NCBI GenBank assembly: GCA_003211235.1
Contig: QCTG01000005.1
Coordinates: 1 to 51,395 of the forward strand
DNA length: 51,395 nucleotides
DNA from: Synechococcus sp. AG-673-B04
GTDB lineage: Bacteria > Cyanobacteriota > Cyanobacteriia > PCC-6307 > Cyanobiaceae
Direction of reading: 5' to 3'
Below, in pieces: positions 18,860 to 28,365 of the stretch; the stretch's first letter is position 1; every line of letters begins with the position of its first letter. The position numbers were made by a program, and so were the translations under genes. A model generated the notes under the pieces. That model did no database searches. It worked only from the letters and a program-made list of their open reading frames with translations, and was not told the origin of the DNA.

Positions 18860-19189
18860 CTCTCACTGACCTTGGACGGTTAATTATTTATAAACCTTCC
18901 TTGGGCACAAATGCGAATGCCACTGACAAAAGCTACTGAGTGACGTGACGTCATGGGCCTTTCTCCCCCAAGCCCTTCCCGGCAAGAGAGAGAAATTTTC
19001 GGGCCCGTCTGTCCCGTCCAAGGACGACTTCACCATCATGCGTCGAAGAGCGAAATAGTGAAAGTGATAAACAATCTCAATCGCTGTGGAATGCGTCACT
19101 AAGCATAAATACGCATTCCAGGAAATAAGGCGTTCAGTTTTTGGTTGCAAAATTGTGTCCGGAACAGTTTGGCAGCCAAAGTTGCTCAT
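18860..19189 (-). other. Region between two minus-strand terminators; possible small RNA or tiny ORF
   Basis: The minus strand here ends at a strong terminator, so a transcript is likely. A 101-residue frame (18884-19189) has non-protein-like composition. A 24-codon frame ending just before the terminator (starts MTSRHSVAFVSG) is an alternative. A non-coding RNA is equally possible; the sequence does not decide. Confidence 0.3.
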
Positions 19190-19221
19190 AAAAAAAGCCC
19201 TCTAAAAATGTATGGGGCTTT
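19190..19221 (-). terminator. Intrinsic terminator on the minus strand
   Basis: AAAGCCC (19194-19200) pairs with GGGCTTT (19215-19221) across a 14-base loop, and on the minus strand is followed by a T-run. It lies about 100 bp downstream of the stop of the small exported protein gene at 19325. Confidence 0.68.
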
Positions 19222-19324
19222 CATCGCGTCATCGGAGGCATTCGCCGTCGTCAGGGGTGAGACGGCATGAATTGCATCGAGCAGCTGCTCACCAAGCAGT
19301 TCACCCCCTAATAAGAAGTGTTGA

Positions 19325-19456
19325 TCAGGACTCGACGTCCATCTTCTGCTCAGTGGACTCAGACGTAGAAGCATTCTTGCTTCCAGAGCAACCACCAGCG
19401 AAAGCGGGTGCAGAAATCAGAAACGCTGCGCAGAGGAGGGCTGAGATGCGAAACAT
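19325..19456 (-). CDS. Small exported protein, 43 residues
   Basis: MFRISALLCAAFLISAPAFA is a textbook signal peptide; the mature part is about 23 residues, GGCSGSKNASTSESTEQKMD and a short end. The single Cys at the mature N-terminus region could be lipidated, although the preceding residues are not a standard lipobox. It has its own downstream terminator and is divergent from the SulP gene. Confidence 0.65.
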   Translation of the reverse strand: MFRISALLCAAFLISAPAFAGGCSGSKNASTSESTEQKMDVES

Positions 19457-19678
19457 TGGTAAAAAATCAAGTGAACACATTTTGGCCAGCCAGACCACCT
19501 GACCGCGAAGCAGTCATCAATCAGACCAGCCAGTGCGCCTCGACCAAGACCGTGCATGCCAGCTCTCGTTGTTGCAGGACTTTCTCCATGGGGTGTTGCG
19601 GCGTACAACCAAACTCGCCTTCTCATACGGCACACGGGTTGTCGCAACCCCATTATGTTGGAAGTGGGTTTTCAGTGA

Positions 19679-21355
19679 ATGGCCAGCCCTACTTCCTTTA
19701 TGCCGGGACTGGCGGCATTACGCAACTATCGCTTTGGAAATGATTTCAGTCGCGACCTGTTTGCTGGTTTGTCGGTTGCTGCAGTGGCACTGCCGGTTTC
19801 CATTGCTTATGCCGAACTGGCAGGACTGAGTCCAGCCGTTGGCTTATACGCAAGCATCGGGCCGCTGTTGGCCTATGCGCTCTTCGGAACCTCACCACAG
19901 CTGATGGTGAATCCCGATGCAGCCAGCTGCGCGATTCTTGCTGCGGCTGTCGCTCCCTTGGCTGGTGGTGATCCAAGTCTTTATCTATCCCTGGCAACGG
20001 CACTGACTCTGTTCACCGGAGTGCTGTGCTTACTGGCCAGCGCCTTTCGGCTTGGAGCCATGGCGGATTTCCTATCCAAACCAATTCTGGTGGGATTCCT
20101 CAATGGCATCGCCCTGTCGATTTTTCTGGGACAGATCGGCAAGGTGCTGGGTTTTCAGATCGACGCCAGCAGGATTTTGCCGAAACTTCTGGAGATCGTC
20201 TCTTCGCTGCCAACCACCCATCTGCCCACCGTGTTGGTGACCCTGTTCAGCGTGGCTGTGCTGTTGGTGGTGAAGAAATTCGTAGCGCGGATTCCCGCGG
20301 CCCTGGCTGTCCTGGTGCTGTCAGCGATCGTGGTGAAACTGTTCGATTTGCAGTCTCTTGGTGTAGCGGTGCTCGCACCTGTACCGGCGGGTCTTCCACT
20401 GCCATCACTGCCGATGGTGCCACTAGAGACCATCTCAAAGCTGCTGGCTTCTGCAGCAGGTCTGGCGTTGGTGTTGTTCACCAGTGGAACGATCACCTCC
20501 CGCAGCTTTGCATCACGCGGCGGCTACGACGTGGATGTCGACCGCGAGCTTGTGGCCTACGGAGCGGCCAACATTGCCGCATCTCTGGGCGGAGGTTTTG
20601 TGGTGACCGGAGCTGACTCCCGCACTGCCATGGCTGTGACAGCAGGCGGCAAGACCCAGGTCACAGGTCTGGTGGCTGCCGCAATGATCGCCGTGGTGCT
20701 GTTGTTTTTCACAGGACCACTCCAGTTCGTGCCCCTGGCAGCGCTGGGTGTTGTGTTGATTTCGGCTGCACTTTCGCTGCTGGATTTCTCCAGCCTTCGG
20801 CAGTTTTGGAGAATGGATCGACGTGAGTTCGGCCTGTCCCTGGTGACCAGCGCCGGTGTCGTGGCAGTCGGCTCGATCAATGGCATTCTTGTTGCCGTGG
20901 CTCTGGCCATCGTGCGGTTCGTGAAACACACGGCCCGGCCCAGTGTTGAATTACTCGGCAAAGAAAAAGGTCTTCCAGGCCTGCATTCCATTGATCGTCA
21001 CACGTCAGCCAAAGCGATCCCTGGGCTGGTGCTGTTCAGATTCAACGCCCCACTGGTGTTCTTCAACGCCGACCATTTCAAGCAGTGCGCACTGAAAGCA
21101 GCCAAGGCATCAGGTGAGGATCTGCGCTGGTTTGTGATCGATACGATTCCGATCAGCGAAATTGACATCAATGGTGTTGTGGTGTTGAAGGATCTCAAGC
21201 AAAGGTTGGCAAGCCAGAAAGTGCAACTTGTTTTGGCTGGGCGGCAGAGCGAGTTCGTGGCGCGCATGCGACACATGGGTGAACCAGTAGAAAACGTGAG
21301 CGAACTGACGTATCCAACGCTGCGTCAGGCCGTGAATGCGTTTCATGGCCAATGA
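19679..21355 (+). CDS. SulP-family anion transporter with STAS domain
   Basis: 558 residues. N-terminal membrane domain of about 12 helices with the SulP signature region VALPVSIAYAELAGLSPAVG and YALFGTSPQLMVNP; a C-terminal STAS domain occupies about residues 440-550 (FNAPLVFFNADHF; VIDTIPISEIDINGVVVL). In cyanobacteria such proteins import bicarbonate (BicA) or sulfate in exchange for or with Na+; the substrate is not decided by sequence alone. It is a single-gene unit with a GC content like the core. Confidence 0.95.
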   Translation: MASPTSFMPGLAALRNYRFGNDFSRDLFAGLSVAAVALPVSIAYAELAGLSPAVGLYASIGPLLAYALFGTSPQLMVNPDAASCAILAAAVAPLAGGDPSLYLSLATALTLFTGVLCLLASAFRLGAMADFLSKPILVGFLNGIALSIFLGQIGKVLGFQIDASRILPKLLEIVSSLPTTHLPTVLVTLFSVAVLLVVKKFVARIPAALAVLVLSAIVVKLFDLQSLGVAVLAPVPAGLPLPSLPMVPLETISKLLASAAGLALVLFTSGTITSRSFASRGGYDVDVDRELVAYGAANIAASLGGGFVVTGADSRTAMAVTAGGKTQVTGLVAAAMIAVVLLFFTGPLQFVPLAALGVVLISAALSLLDFSSLRQFWRMDRREFGLSLVTSAGVVAVGSINGILVAVALAIVRFVKHTARPSVELLGKEKGLPGLHSIDRHTSAKAIPGLVLFRFNAPLVFFNADHFKQCALKAAKASGEDLRWFVIDTIPISEIDINGVVVLKDLKQRLASQKVQLVLAGRQSEFVARMRHMGEPVENVSELTYPTLRQAVNAFHGQ

Positions 21356-21562
21356 GTCGTCATGACAAAGGAGGGCAGAAGGTGAAGGACTCGAGGATCA
21401 CGCAGAACAATTCGTCACAGCATTAACGATGGATTCAGCTCCAGCAATGGGGTCTCCATTTCAGGGTGAGTTGAATTCAACAGCAGTGGTGGAACAACTC
21501 GTTAAGCCCGAAATGCTCGTCAGTGCGGTTTAAGACAGACTAAGTGCAGAATCACGACGCAA

Positions 21563-22018
21563 ATGAAGCACCTGATTGCCCTGGGCACACTTGCTCTCGC
21601 TATCGCTGCCTGCAGCCAAGACAAAAAAATTGAGACTCCCGAGACTTCTGACAAACCTGTGATTCAGGAGATTTTTACAAGTTCTGAAACGCTGAATGGA
21701 ACAGCTCTCAAGTACCCAGCTGGTCAGCCTGAATTGCGTCTGTACCGAGTCGAAATACCTGCTGGTGGGAAGATCCCACTTCATGCACACCCAGCACCCA
21801 TGATGGTTTACGTGCAGGGTGTTGAGTCTGGTTCATTGCTCAACACCCGTTTGAAGCCTGATGGACGTGAAGTTAAAACTGTTTACAAGCCAGGGGAGGC
21901 GTTTGTTGAAGGCGCTAATGAGCCTCACTTTGTTGAGAATACTGGCGATGAACCAACCATTGTTTGGGTCACGGTTGCTTCCGCCGTGGGTATGCCAACC
22001 ACGGAGTTTTCTGAATAA
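21563..22018 (+). CDS. Cupin-fold lipoprotein
   Basis: 151 residues. The signal peptide MKHLIALGTLALAIAAC has its lipobox A-I-A-A-C at residues 13-17. The mature part is a single cupin: IPAGGKIPLHAHPAPMMVYV (metal-binding His pair) and GEAFVEGANEPHFVENTG (second motif with His). It is likely to be a membrane-anchored envelope protein binding a metal ion. Substrate unknown. Confidence 0.86.
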   Translation: MKHLIALGTLALAIAACSQDKKIETPETSDKPVIQEIFTSSETLNGTALKYPAGQPELRLYRVEIPAGGKIPLHAHPAPMMVYVQGVESGSLLNTRLKPDGREVKTVYKPGEAFVEGANEPHFVENTGDEPTIVWVTVASAVGMPTTEFSE

Positions 22019-22167
22019 TCAAGCTAGATAATTGCAAGTTTTGAAATAATTGTCTTCAGCATGAGCTGAAAAGCCATTAAAGAACAAATCTGCCGGCAAA
22101 AGCCAGACAAAGATCTTCATGAACCTTTGGTCATTCACGAGGTACTTGTAGTGCTCTTACCGGTTGA

Positions 22168-22470
22168 TTGGCAGGCATTGAACTGGAACCGTCAAATCAA
22201 GATCCAAACTCTTCATCTCGTTGGCGACATATTCAAATCCACAACGTGCGGAAATCCTATCGATCACTGACGATTGCTGGTACTGCTCTACAAGATCGAT
22301 TGCTTTTGTTCTATGGGATCTTGCTTTTCGTGGCTGAGGCGATTTATTGGGATAGTTGCTTCACAAGTATGGTTCGCGTTCTGAAGGATCAGTGGCTGGC
22401 TTTGGCGATAGCGATGACATCACTGGGAACATTGATATGGCTTGAACTGTTTACCTGGGCCGTGCAGTAG
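22168..22470 (+). CDS. Possible two-helix membrane protein
   Basis: 100 residues from a TTG; residues 45-65 (LLLFYGILLFVAEAIYW) and 77-98 (LALAIAMTSLGTLIWLELF) are hydrophobic. The true start may be downstream. No family recognised. Confidence 0.4.
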   Translation: MAGIELEPSNQDPNSSSRWRHIQIHNVRKSYRSLTIAGTALQDRLLLFYGILLFVAEAIYWDSCFTSMVRVLKDQWLALAIAMTSLGTLIWLELFTWAVQ

Positions 22471-22582
22471 AGGGGAAGAAGGATAATGTGGTGTCTGAGC
22501 TGCTACGCCACGTTCTCGGGCTGCAGTGGCTCTGTATCAAGTGCGCACAAACATGGTTGCTGTCAGCATCGATTGTTCAAGC

Positions 22583-22843
22583 ATGCGAAAAACGTTGGCT
22601 GTGATCTGTTGTATGGGATTGTTAGCAAGTCCTCTCCAGGCAGCAGAGCCAATACGTCTACGCGTGATTCCGTATAAAGCTGGATGGGGAAGCAAACAGA
22701 TACCGGTGCATAATTTTCAAGGAGAATTGCGAGCGCCACCTTCGTTGCCACCAAAAGTTATTTCAACTCCAAAAAAAGCCAGACGCAGAAACGACGGAAA
22801 CGAATGGTGGCTGGATGAAGACAGCTCATGGTTAATGGACTAA
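22583..22843 (+). CDS. Hypothetical exported protein
   Basis: 86 residues from the ATG at 22583 (frame open from 22526). MRKTLAVICCMGLLASPLQA is a signal peptide ending A-Q-A. The mature chain is basic in the middle (KKARRR) and ends in a Trp/Asp-rich tail (EWWLDEDSSWLMD). Family unknown. Confidence 0.55.
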   Translation: MRKTLAVICCMGLLASPLQAAEPIRLRVIPYKAGWGSKQIPVHNFQGELRAPPSLPPKVISTPKKARRRNDGNEWWLDEDSSWLMD

Positions 22844-23089
22844 GCATTGTTGATTAATCTCTTGCGATGCAAATCTCTTCAATCAGATTTCCTTGCACAA
22901 AAAAGAAGCTCCTCGAGGATGACCTGCCTAGGCGAAGAATGAACGACCCGAAGAGTTAAACTTGATGAATCGAGAGGGTCAATCAGCATCCGAATAAAAA
23001 TGTTCATCTGGGTCAAGAGCATCATTAGCAAATAGGCTGAGGGCCTTTGCTTGCACAGCCCAAAAATCAGACAGAGGAAGTTAATTCAA

Positions 23090-23482
23090 TTAATTTTCAG
23101 ACTCAGTAGATTCGATTTGGTCAAAGACTTCCTTGGCGGCATGAAGTGTATTTGTCGCCGCAGGAAAGCCGCAACAAGCAATCATTTGTGTAATGATCTC
23201 AATAATTTCAGCTTTACTGCTTCCCGTGTTCAATGCACCCATAACATGAACTTTCTGCTCAGGCAATGCAAAACCTTGAACAGTCAGCGCTGCCACGGGA
23301 CATAACTCGCGGGTTTTGTCGTCAACGACATCGCGGCGGTAGAGATCGCCAAAAGGAAATTCAACATTGACCTTGGCAAATTCAGGATAAATATCATGAA
23401 TGGCTTTAATCCAATTATCGGCAGCGTCTCCAAAATGTGTACGCATTTCCTGCATACTCTTGACGTATTTTTCCGAAGCCAT
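23090..23482 (-). CDS. Carboxymuconolactone decarboxylase-like (AhpD-fold) protein
   Basis: 130 residues from the ATG at 23482. RELCPVAALTVQGFALPEQKV and the helical segment GSSKAEIIEIITQMIACCGFPAA are the core of the CMD family; the C-terminal AACCGFPAA loop is typical. The standard C-x-x-C redox pair of AhpD is not present as such (a single Cys in RELCP), so a peroxidase-type role is uncertain. Single-gene unit. Confidence 0.9.
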   Translation of the reverse strand: MASEKYVKSMQEMRTHFGDAADNWIKAIHDIYPEFAKVNVEFPFGDLYRRDVVDDKTRELCPVAALTVQGFALPEQKVHVMGALNTGSSKAEIIEIITQMIACCGFPAATNTLHAAKEVFDQIESTESEN

Positions 23483-23488
23483 TGGCAA

Positions 23489-23816
23489 TTAAGTCGATTC
23501 GCTTAAGCTAGCATTTACCGAACAGTTAATCTGCATAGTTCCCAAGCGATTTTAGATTTTACTCAAACAGAAGATCGTTCTAAGTAAGACAAAATAGCAA
23601 AATATACAGGGTATATAGAGAAGCAAACTGCTTAACACCAAGTTAAAGTTATTGCTTGTTTCGCGAACACCCAGAAACCATCAGAACCAATAAGCCCTCT
23701 GCATCACTGTAATCTTGATCAAAACCCACCATTGAACCCAAAATAGTTAGACACACCAACAATGCCTTGGCACTCACAGAAGGAGACATTAAAATTACTT
23801 AATAGCTCAGAAAGTT
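23489..23816. other. Intergenic, nothing supported
   Basis: AT-rich gap between the CMD gene and the DUF1254 gene, both transcribed away from it; it must hold two promoters, but I do not assign them. Confidence 0.4.
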
Positions 23817-24907
23817 ATGATCAAGAACTATTTAGCTTCTTGCGCCATTCTCGCGCTTGCACTCACGACATTCGAAGCCAAGGCTCACGCCAATCAATCT
23901 ACTGATGCATGCCCTGCACCTGGAATTCAAACCTCTTCGAATGTTGCTGCTGAGGCTGTAACCAAGAAAAATTATGCCAAGGCAGAGACTGTTGATATTT
24001 TAAACGACTATGTTGAAAAAATATCTACGCATACATGCAGCAATGGAATTGGGGTAATTATGCACAACAAAGAAGCCATGAACCCAGCAGACCGAACCAT
24101 TCTACGGGCCAACTTTGATACGCTTTATTCATTTGCTGTTCTGGATTTGAGTTCACCAGCAACCATCGTGCTGCCAGATATTGATAGATTCCAAATCCTT
24201 GAAATAGTCAGTGACGAACATTGGATTCCTCTCGTCAGCGATAAACCTGGAAATTACGAGTTAAATCAAAAGCTGACTGGCAGTCGGTATGCCTTTGCGA
24301 TCGTAAGAACACAAGTGAATATGCAAGACAAGAACGATCTCAAAGCAGCAGGAGAAGCTCAAGACATGATTCGCTTGCTTCAAGACAGCAAGGGCATCTT
24401 TGAAAAAGAAACTAATTTCGACAGGAAGGAAATACTTTCTCTGCGTTCTGAATACAATAAAAGGAGGGAGCCAGAAGGAATTACCTCCGATATGATTTTC
24501 GGCAAAAAAGGTGAGATCAGTCCTGAAATGCGAAATTTTGGAGTGGCGATTGGCTGGGGGGGGCTTGCCTAAAGAAGGCGCTATTTATCCTATGCCAGAC
24601 ATTGTTAACGCGACAAATCCTCAGAAATTAATCATGAAAAATGTACCCATAGAGACAGGCTCTTTTTGGTCTGTTACCGTCTACGACGAGAAAGGATTTG
24701 CTACAGGAAAAAATTTTAATGTGAACAGTGCATTCGCAGAAAAAAAATCAAGACGACGAATACGTTATCAATCTTGGAGGCTCTGAAGAGCAAAGCAACT
24801 TTCTAAATATATTTCCGGGCTGGAGCGCAGTTATTCGCATCTATGCTCCCACGCAAGAGTATTTCAATGGCACCTGGAGCATTCCTCAGTATGAACCGAA
24901 AAATTAA
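23817..24907 (+). pseudogene. DUF1254/DUF1214 exported protein, two frameshifts
   Basis: Begins with a signal peptide (MIKNYLASCAILALALTTFE, cleavage near A-K-A/A-H-A) and the DUF1254 segment LRANFDTLYSFAVLDLSSPA. The first frame stops at 24570 after a run of eight G (24553-24560); removing one G continues GWGGLPKEGAIYPMPDIV. The second frame breaks after a run of eight A near 24740; removing one A continues SAFAEKNQDDEYVINLGG to a stop at 24905. DUF1254/1214 proteins are periplasmic and of unknown function. Either a young pseudogene or two sequence errors. Confidence 0.9.
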
Positions 24908-25188
24908 TTCAACTGCTGTAATTAAGAACAAAATTCTCGCCAAACAATATGCAAGCGCTTAAGCCATCTTGACCCTTATCCATAGAAGCTGGCACCGTCA
25001 TCGAATGAATTAAACTCACACTACTCAGGAGAGCTATCGAAATCAACATCAAACGGGAGACAACCAATACAATATCAGCACCACAAATAAGTACATTTTA
25101 TCGTTTCACAAGTATTGTTTTGCATTCGGGATCAATAAACCTTTTAAGGATCAGTCAACTGAAAAGCCGAGGACTGTCATTTTATAAA

Positions 25189-25234
25189 TGGAGCCAAGGT
25201 GACTCGAACTCCTGACCCCCTGCATGCCATGCAG
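25189..25234 (-). other. 3' part of a tRNA gene (attachment-site remnant, left)
   Basis: On the minus strand this reads as the anticodon loop (anticodon GGC, as in tRNA-Ala), 3' anticodon stem, variable loop, T-arm with GTTCGAGTC and acceptor end GGCTCCA. The 5' half of a tRNA (acceptor GGAGCCA, D-arm) is absent upstream of it. It is identical at 44 of 46 positions to 37192-37237. Such fragments are what integration at a tRNA 3' end leaves. The integrase gene starts 180 bp away. Confidence 0.82.
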
Positions 25235-25413
25235 TTTTCCTGCTCACCGAGAACTCTTGCGACAACTAGATTAAACCCAGCGACACTTGAGGGTTTCAAG
25301 GAAGCCCACATAGCTTGCGACAGAATGCTGGGGCACTTAAGGGCAGAAAACACACTTGCAAAACACACTTATCACCGCCAAGCTCTGACCACCTGCAAAA
25401 GCAGAAGGGAGTT

Positions 25414-26650
25414 ATGGCGAAGGCGGCTCAATGGCTGAAGGATCTGCGCTCTGTTGTTCGACGCAGTAATGGTCCTGATTGGGTGCTGGAAGATCAGTAC
25501 GGACGCTTCAAAATCCAAAAGATCGAAGGCACAAGGCGTTCAGCAAGACGTCCATCTATTGCCACTTCATTGCCCTTCACTCCAAGTAGCAGCGATGCAG
25601 TCACCGCACTCGTGAGAAAGCTGCGGGAAAAAATGGCCGAGCAGAACATTGGCTTAGCTGACGCCTACCAACTGATCTCTGATAGTCCTGAGCTAACGGA
25701 TGAATCCAACAACTGGAAGGAGGTGTCGGAGCGATACCGCAGCGTGCGCGTTGACTCTGGGAAGGTCAAAGAGTCCAACTACAACACCAACGAGGCATAT
25801 CGGATCAAACGTGCTGTTAACCTCATTACTGCTCGCTCTGGCGCTGCTCATGATGCTGGAACTCTCCTGCGAATCTACACCGAAAAGCATCTGAGCAAGA
25901 TCGAACCAGGCTCCTCAGGCCGTAAGCGCAACCTGCTTGATGTTTGTCGCTTCCTGAACTTTGCAGTAAAAAAATGCGCCGCAGACAAGCTTTGGCTGCC
26001 CCCTGATGATGAGGAAGTGGCCCTTCTCGTTGGTCAAAGAATCACAGCAAAGGAACAAACACCACCAGTCAAGCCGGAGCAATTACTGAGGCTTCTGAAC
26101 AGCCTTGAAGGCAACCCTGAGCTTCGGCTAGCAGTAGGCCTTGTTGCCTTCTACGGATTACGTCCTGCTGAGCTGATGGTGCTGTCTTTGGAAGACGGCA
26201 AGCTCAAGGTCGGAAACACGAAGCGGAACAGCAGCAACACCAAAAAAACCTCAAACTGCGCGCACACTCAATTTGAAAGAGCTCCCGGGAGAAGGTGAAC
26301 GATTGGTGCAGCTATGGCGCAGCGGACTATTGAAGCTCCCAACCAGCATCCGAAACGCTAAAAATTTCAAGGAGTGCGGGGCAGCTTTCGGGCAGTATCT
26401 CGATCGACATCCATTCTGGAATGAAGTCCTTAGGGAAGAAATCTCAGGCTTGAAGCCATACAGCCTGCGCCATGGCTTTGCTTGGCGAGCAGCTAAGTAT
26501 TACCCGAAACCCATACCCCTAAGAGACACAGCGGATCTCATGCGCCATTCGCTTAAAACACACATCCGCTATTACGGGCAGTGGATAGATGAAGCTGGGA
26601 CAGAAGCAGCGGTAGACGCTGCAATTCAGTCACTCGCAGAAGTCAACTAA
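25414..26650 (+). pseudogene. Tyrosine recombinase (integrase), one frameshift
   Basis: ATG at 25414 has AGAAGGGAG just upstream. About 410 residues if one A is removed from the A7 run near 26241-26247, which restores KKPQTARTLNLKELPGEGER. N-terminal part: core-binding helices (residues 60-200). Catalytic residues visible: first Arg in FYGLRPAELM, His-Arg box in SLRHGFAWRAA, then MRHSLKTH and the Tyr in IRYYGQW. Adjacent to the tRNA fragment, as expected for a site-specific integrase using that tRNA. As written, the gene is split into 295 and 126 residues. Confidence 0.92.
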
Positions 26651-26689
26651 AAACCAAAAAAGTCAATTGACTAATTTTTTTCTAATACG

Positions 26690-26730
26690 TTCCAATCGGT
26701 TCTAATTCTTTCCAATTAGTTCTATTATTC
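26690..26730. repeat. Two imperfect 20-bp direct repeats after the integrase
   Basis: TTCCAATCGGTTCTAATT and TTCCAATTAGTTCTATT start 20 bases apart (26690 and 26710). Short direct repeats next to an integrase gene may be arm-type recombinase or excisionase binding sites. Their low complexity makes chance possible. Confidence 0.42.
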
Positions 26731-26992
26731 CAAAAGAAAAAACTTTCAAAACCGATGCCTAGGTGAACAGGGCGCTGCGCAAACCTCCGCAAGTTTCTGT
26801 GCGCGAAGGAGCCTAGATGTCAATCAGTCTTTGCAATCTGCCCTAGTCGTTGTAACTGTTGCCAGTTATTTGACTCGCCCCATCGATTCTAACTATCCTG
26901 CAAATCAAGCTAGTGACTATCGGGTTCTTCAAACCGTGATTGCCTTGCAGAGACAGGGCTGCAAGCGGTGACCCAGTTGTGGCGTGACATTT

Positions 26993-27123
26993 GTGATATT
27001 CGGTAGTGATTGAGTCGTCAATGCCGCGATCAGGACAGTTACGACTGAAGTGCACCTGTGGGCGTCGAGCAGTTGTCGTAGGTGCGGCGGAGTCCCTGAG
27101 GCTGGTGGCTCCGCTTGTCTGGA
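26993..27123. repeat. 131-bp interspersed repeat, copy A
   Basis: From TGATATTCGGTAGTGATTGA to the CTCCGCTTGTCT segment it aligns without gaps, or nearly so, with 30343-30472, with roughly 80 percent identity by eye. Both copies contain TGAGTCGTCAATGCCGCGAT and ACGACTGAAGTGCACCT exactly. One minus-strand frame stays open in both. It might be a decayed small gene, a non-coding RNA or a non-autonomous element. Confidence 0.82.
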
Positions 27124-27427
27124 AATAGGTCGGGGAAGGCAACCTGACTCCTCACACTTTTGCAGGTTCCGGACAATAAACGACGGCATAAAGCAAGTTG
27201 CGTAGTGGCATCTCCCTAAAAAAAGTTGCCTTAAAACGTTTGGCGTGACAAGCGTTTCCTCAGACGTAAATCATTGCGATATTTTGTATCATGACAAACG
27301 ACAAAGTACTTGCAATAGCTTCTATAATGATCTTGTAGCAACAGCTACGAACAACGTTCACCTCTCTTCTCGGGAGGCGCAGACAAGCCAGGCCATGGAA
27401 CGGGGACCTGGATTTCTGAGAATCAAA

Positions 27428-27598
27428 ATGACCCTGACCTATCGCGGCAGCAGCTACGACATCGGATCCAAGCTGCCTTTGGTTCAACCTGTTGTTGAAC
27501 TTCAGTACCGAGGAAAGGCTTACAAAGCGCACACTTCAGCAGCTCCTGCACAAGTGCACGCAACACTGACCTTCCGTGGCAATTCTTACGCCAAGTAA
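27428..27598 (+). CDS. DUF4278-type small protein
   Basis: 56 residues from the ATG at 27428. Three copies of the L-x-Y-R-G-x-x-Y type unit are visible: LTYRGSSYDI, LQYRGKAYKA and LTFRGNSYAK. This is the repeated motif of DUF4278, a cyanobacterial family of unknown function. The frame is open upstream to 27245 but that part is not protein-like. The second gene follows 9 bp downstream. Confidence 0.72.
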   Translation: MTLTYRGSSYDIGSKLPLVQPVVELQYRGKAYKAHTSAAPAQVHATLTFRGNSYAK

Positions 27599-27607
27599 GT
27601 CAGTTCG

Positions 27608-27760
27608 ATGACTTCTCTCTATTACAACGGAACTACTTTCGTACGTTGCCGTGAAGCCGCGAAAACCGAGGCTTTAGTACAACGGCTGGAAGCATCACTG
27701 GCCGCATCTGCAGTTACGAGACCACTATTCGTCTACAGAGGCGCTTCCTACGCACGATGA
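27608..27760 (+). CDS. Second DUF4278-like small protein
   Basis: 50 residues: begins MTSLYYNGTTFVRCREAAKT and ends LFVYRGASYAR, carrying the same Y-R-G-x-x-Y motif at its end and a diverged one (LYYNGTTF) at its start. It is 9 bp after the first DUF4278 gene and just before a terminator, so the two form an operon. It is too short for routine gene finders. Confidence 0.65.
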   Translation: MTSLYYNGTTFVRCREAAKTEALVQRLEASLAASAVTRPLFVYRGASYAR

Positions 27761-27766
27761 CTACTG

Positions 27767-27788
27767 GCCCTGCTGAAGCAGGGCTTTT
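27767..27788 (+). terminator. Intrinsic terminator after the DUF4278 pair
   Basis: GCCCTGCT-GA-AGCAGGGC followed by TTTT, 6 bp after the stop codon. Confidence 0.85.
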
Positions 27789-27908
27789 CATTTACCCAGA
27801 GTATTTAGTTATATTGCGAATCTCTCCGGCAAAAGTAGGTTATTAAGCCTATTTCATGAACTTGCGTAACAACAGCGTGAGATGATGGTCAGATCGTAAG
27901 GCTTCTAA

Positions 27909-28070
27909 ATGTTAGGGCTACAGATTTCCTATAGATTTCTTTTGGCTTTGATTCTGGGGTCAGCCCTTTTTCCAATGGCACAGACAACAAAAGACGCCTT
28001 CCTGCTAGGAGGCACATTTTTGGTAGGTCTTGGAGCAATCGAAGTTGTCTTGAGATTCGGGGGCATCTAA
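27909..28070 (+). CDS. 53-residue membrane protein, copy 1 of a paralogous pair
   Basis: MLGLQISYRFLLALILGSAL starts a first hydrophobic segment; the second half LLGGTFLVGLGAIEVVLRFG is a second one, with a polar hinge MAQTTKDAF between. The same architecture and length occur at 38939-39100 (LLGGTFLFGLGAIELVLRFG). Two independent copies with conserved residues make this a real gene. It has its own terminator 29 bp downstream. Function unknown. Confidence 0.75.
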   Translation: MLGLQISYRFLLALILGSALFPMAQTTKDAFLLGGTFLVGLGAIEVVLRFGGI

Positions 28071-28098
28071 GCAATCGCTGAGTTTGAGGGGACTCATG

Positions 28099-28127
28099 CC
28101 CTGACTTGTCCAGGTCAGGGTTTTTTT
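28099..28127 (+). terminator. Intrinsic terminator
   Basis: CCCTGAC-TTGTCCAG-GTCAGGG followed by TTTTTTT, downstream of the 53-residue membrane protein gene. Confidence 0.9.
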
Positions 28128-28143
28128 ATTGTTCGCACCGACC

Positions 28144-28170
28144 AAAAAAACCGCCCCCAAAAGGGCGGTT
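28144..28170 (-). terminator. Intrinsic terminator, stronger on the minus strand
   Basis: AACCGCCC-CCAAAA-GGGCGGTT with seven A on its left, which read as T7 on the minus strand. No minus-strand gene is obvious just to the right, so it may serve as a back-to-back insulator or end an RNA. Confidence 0.7.
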
Positions 28171-28187
28171 TAGTTACGCCGACTAAT

Positions 28188-28202
28188 CCCCATCATCCGG
28201 CC
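28188..28202. repeat. 15-bp repeat CCCCATCATCCGGCC, first copy
   Basis: Identical to 28366-28380, 178 bases away. The second copy runs directly into a terminator hairpin. Confidence 0.8.
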
Positions 28203-28365
28203 AAAACACTTTGTAGTGTCTTGTTAAATAGAGAGTACATCAAAGAGCACATATATGGTGCTTGATCCTCATTTGCATTTCCAAATGATCAAGAGATGGT
28301 CGCTATTATTTGGCGTATCACGAGGAACCCTATCCCTGGCGTGAAAACGGCTATACATTAAATCC

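Noticed and set aside
18884-19189. 101-residue minus-strand protein before the terminator
   Set aside because: Composition is not protein-like (many His, Cys, Ser, Arg); a non-coding RNA or tiny frame is more likely.
25189-25234. A functional tRNA gene
   Set aside because: The 5' acceptor strand and D-arm are missing, and the T-stem has a mismatch.
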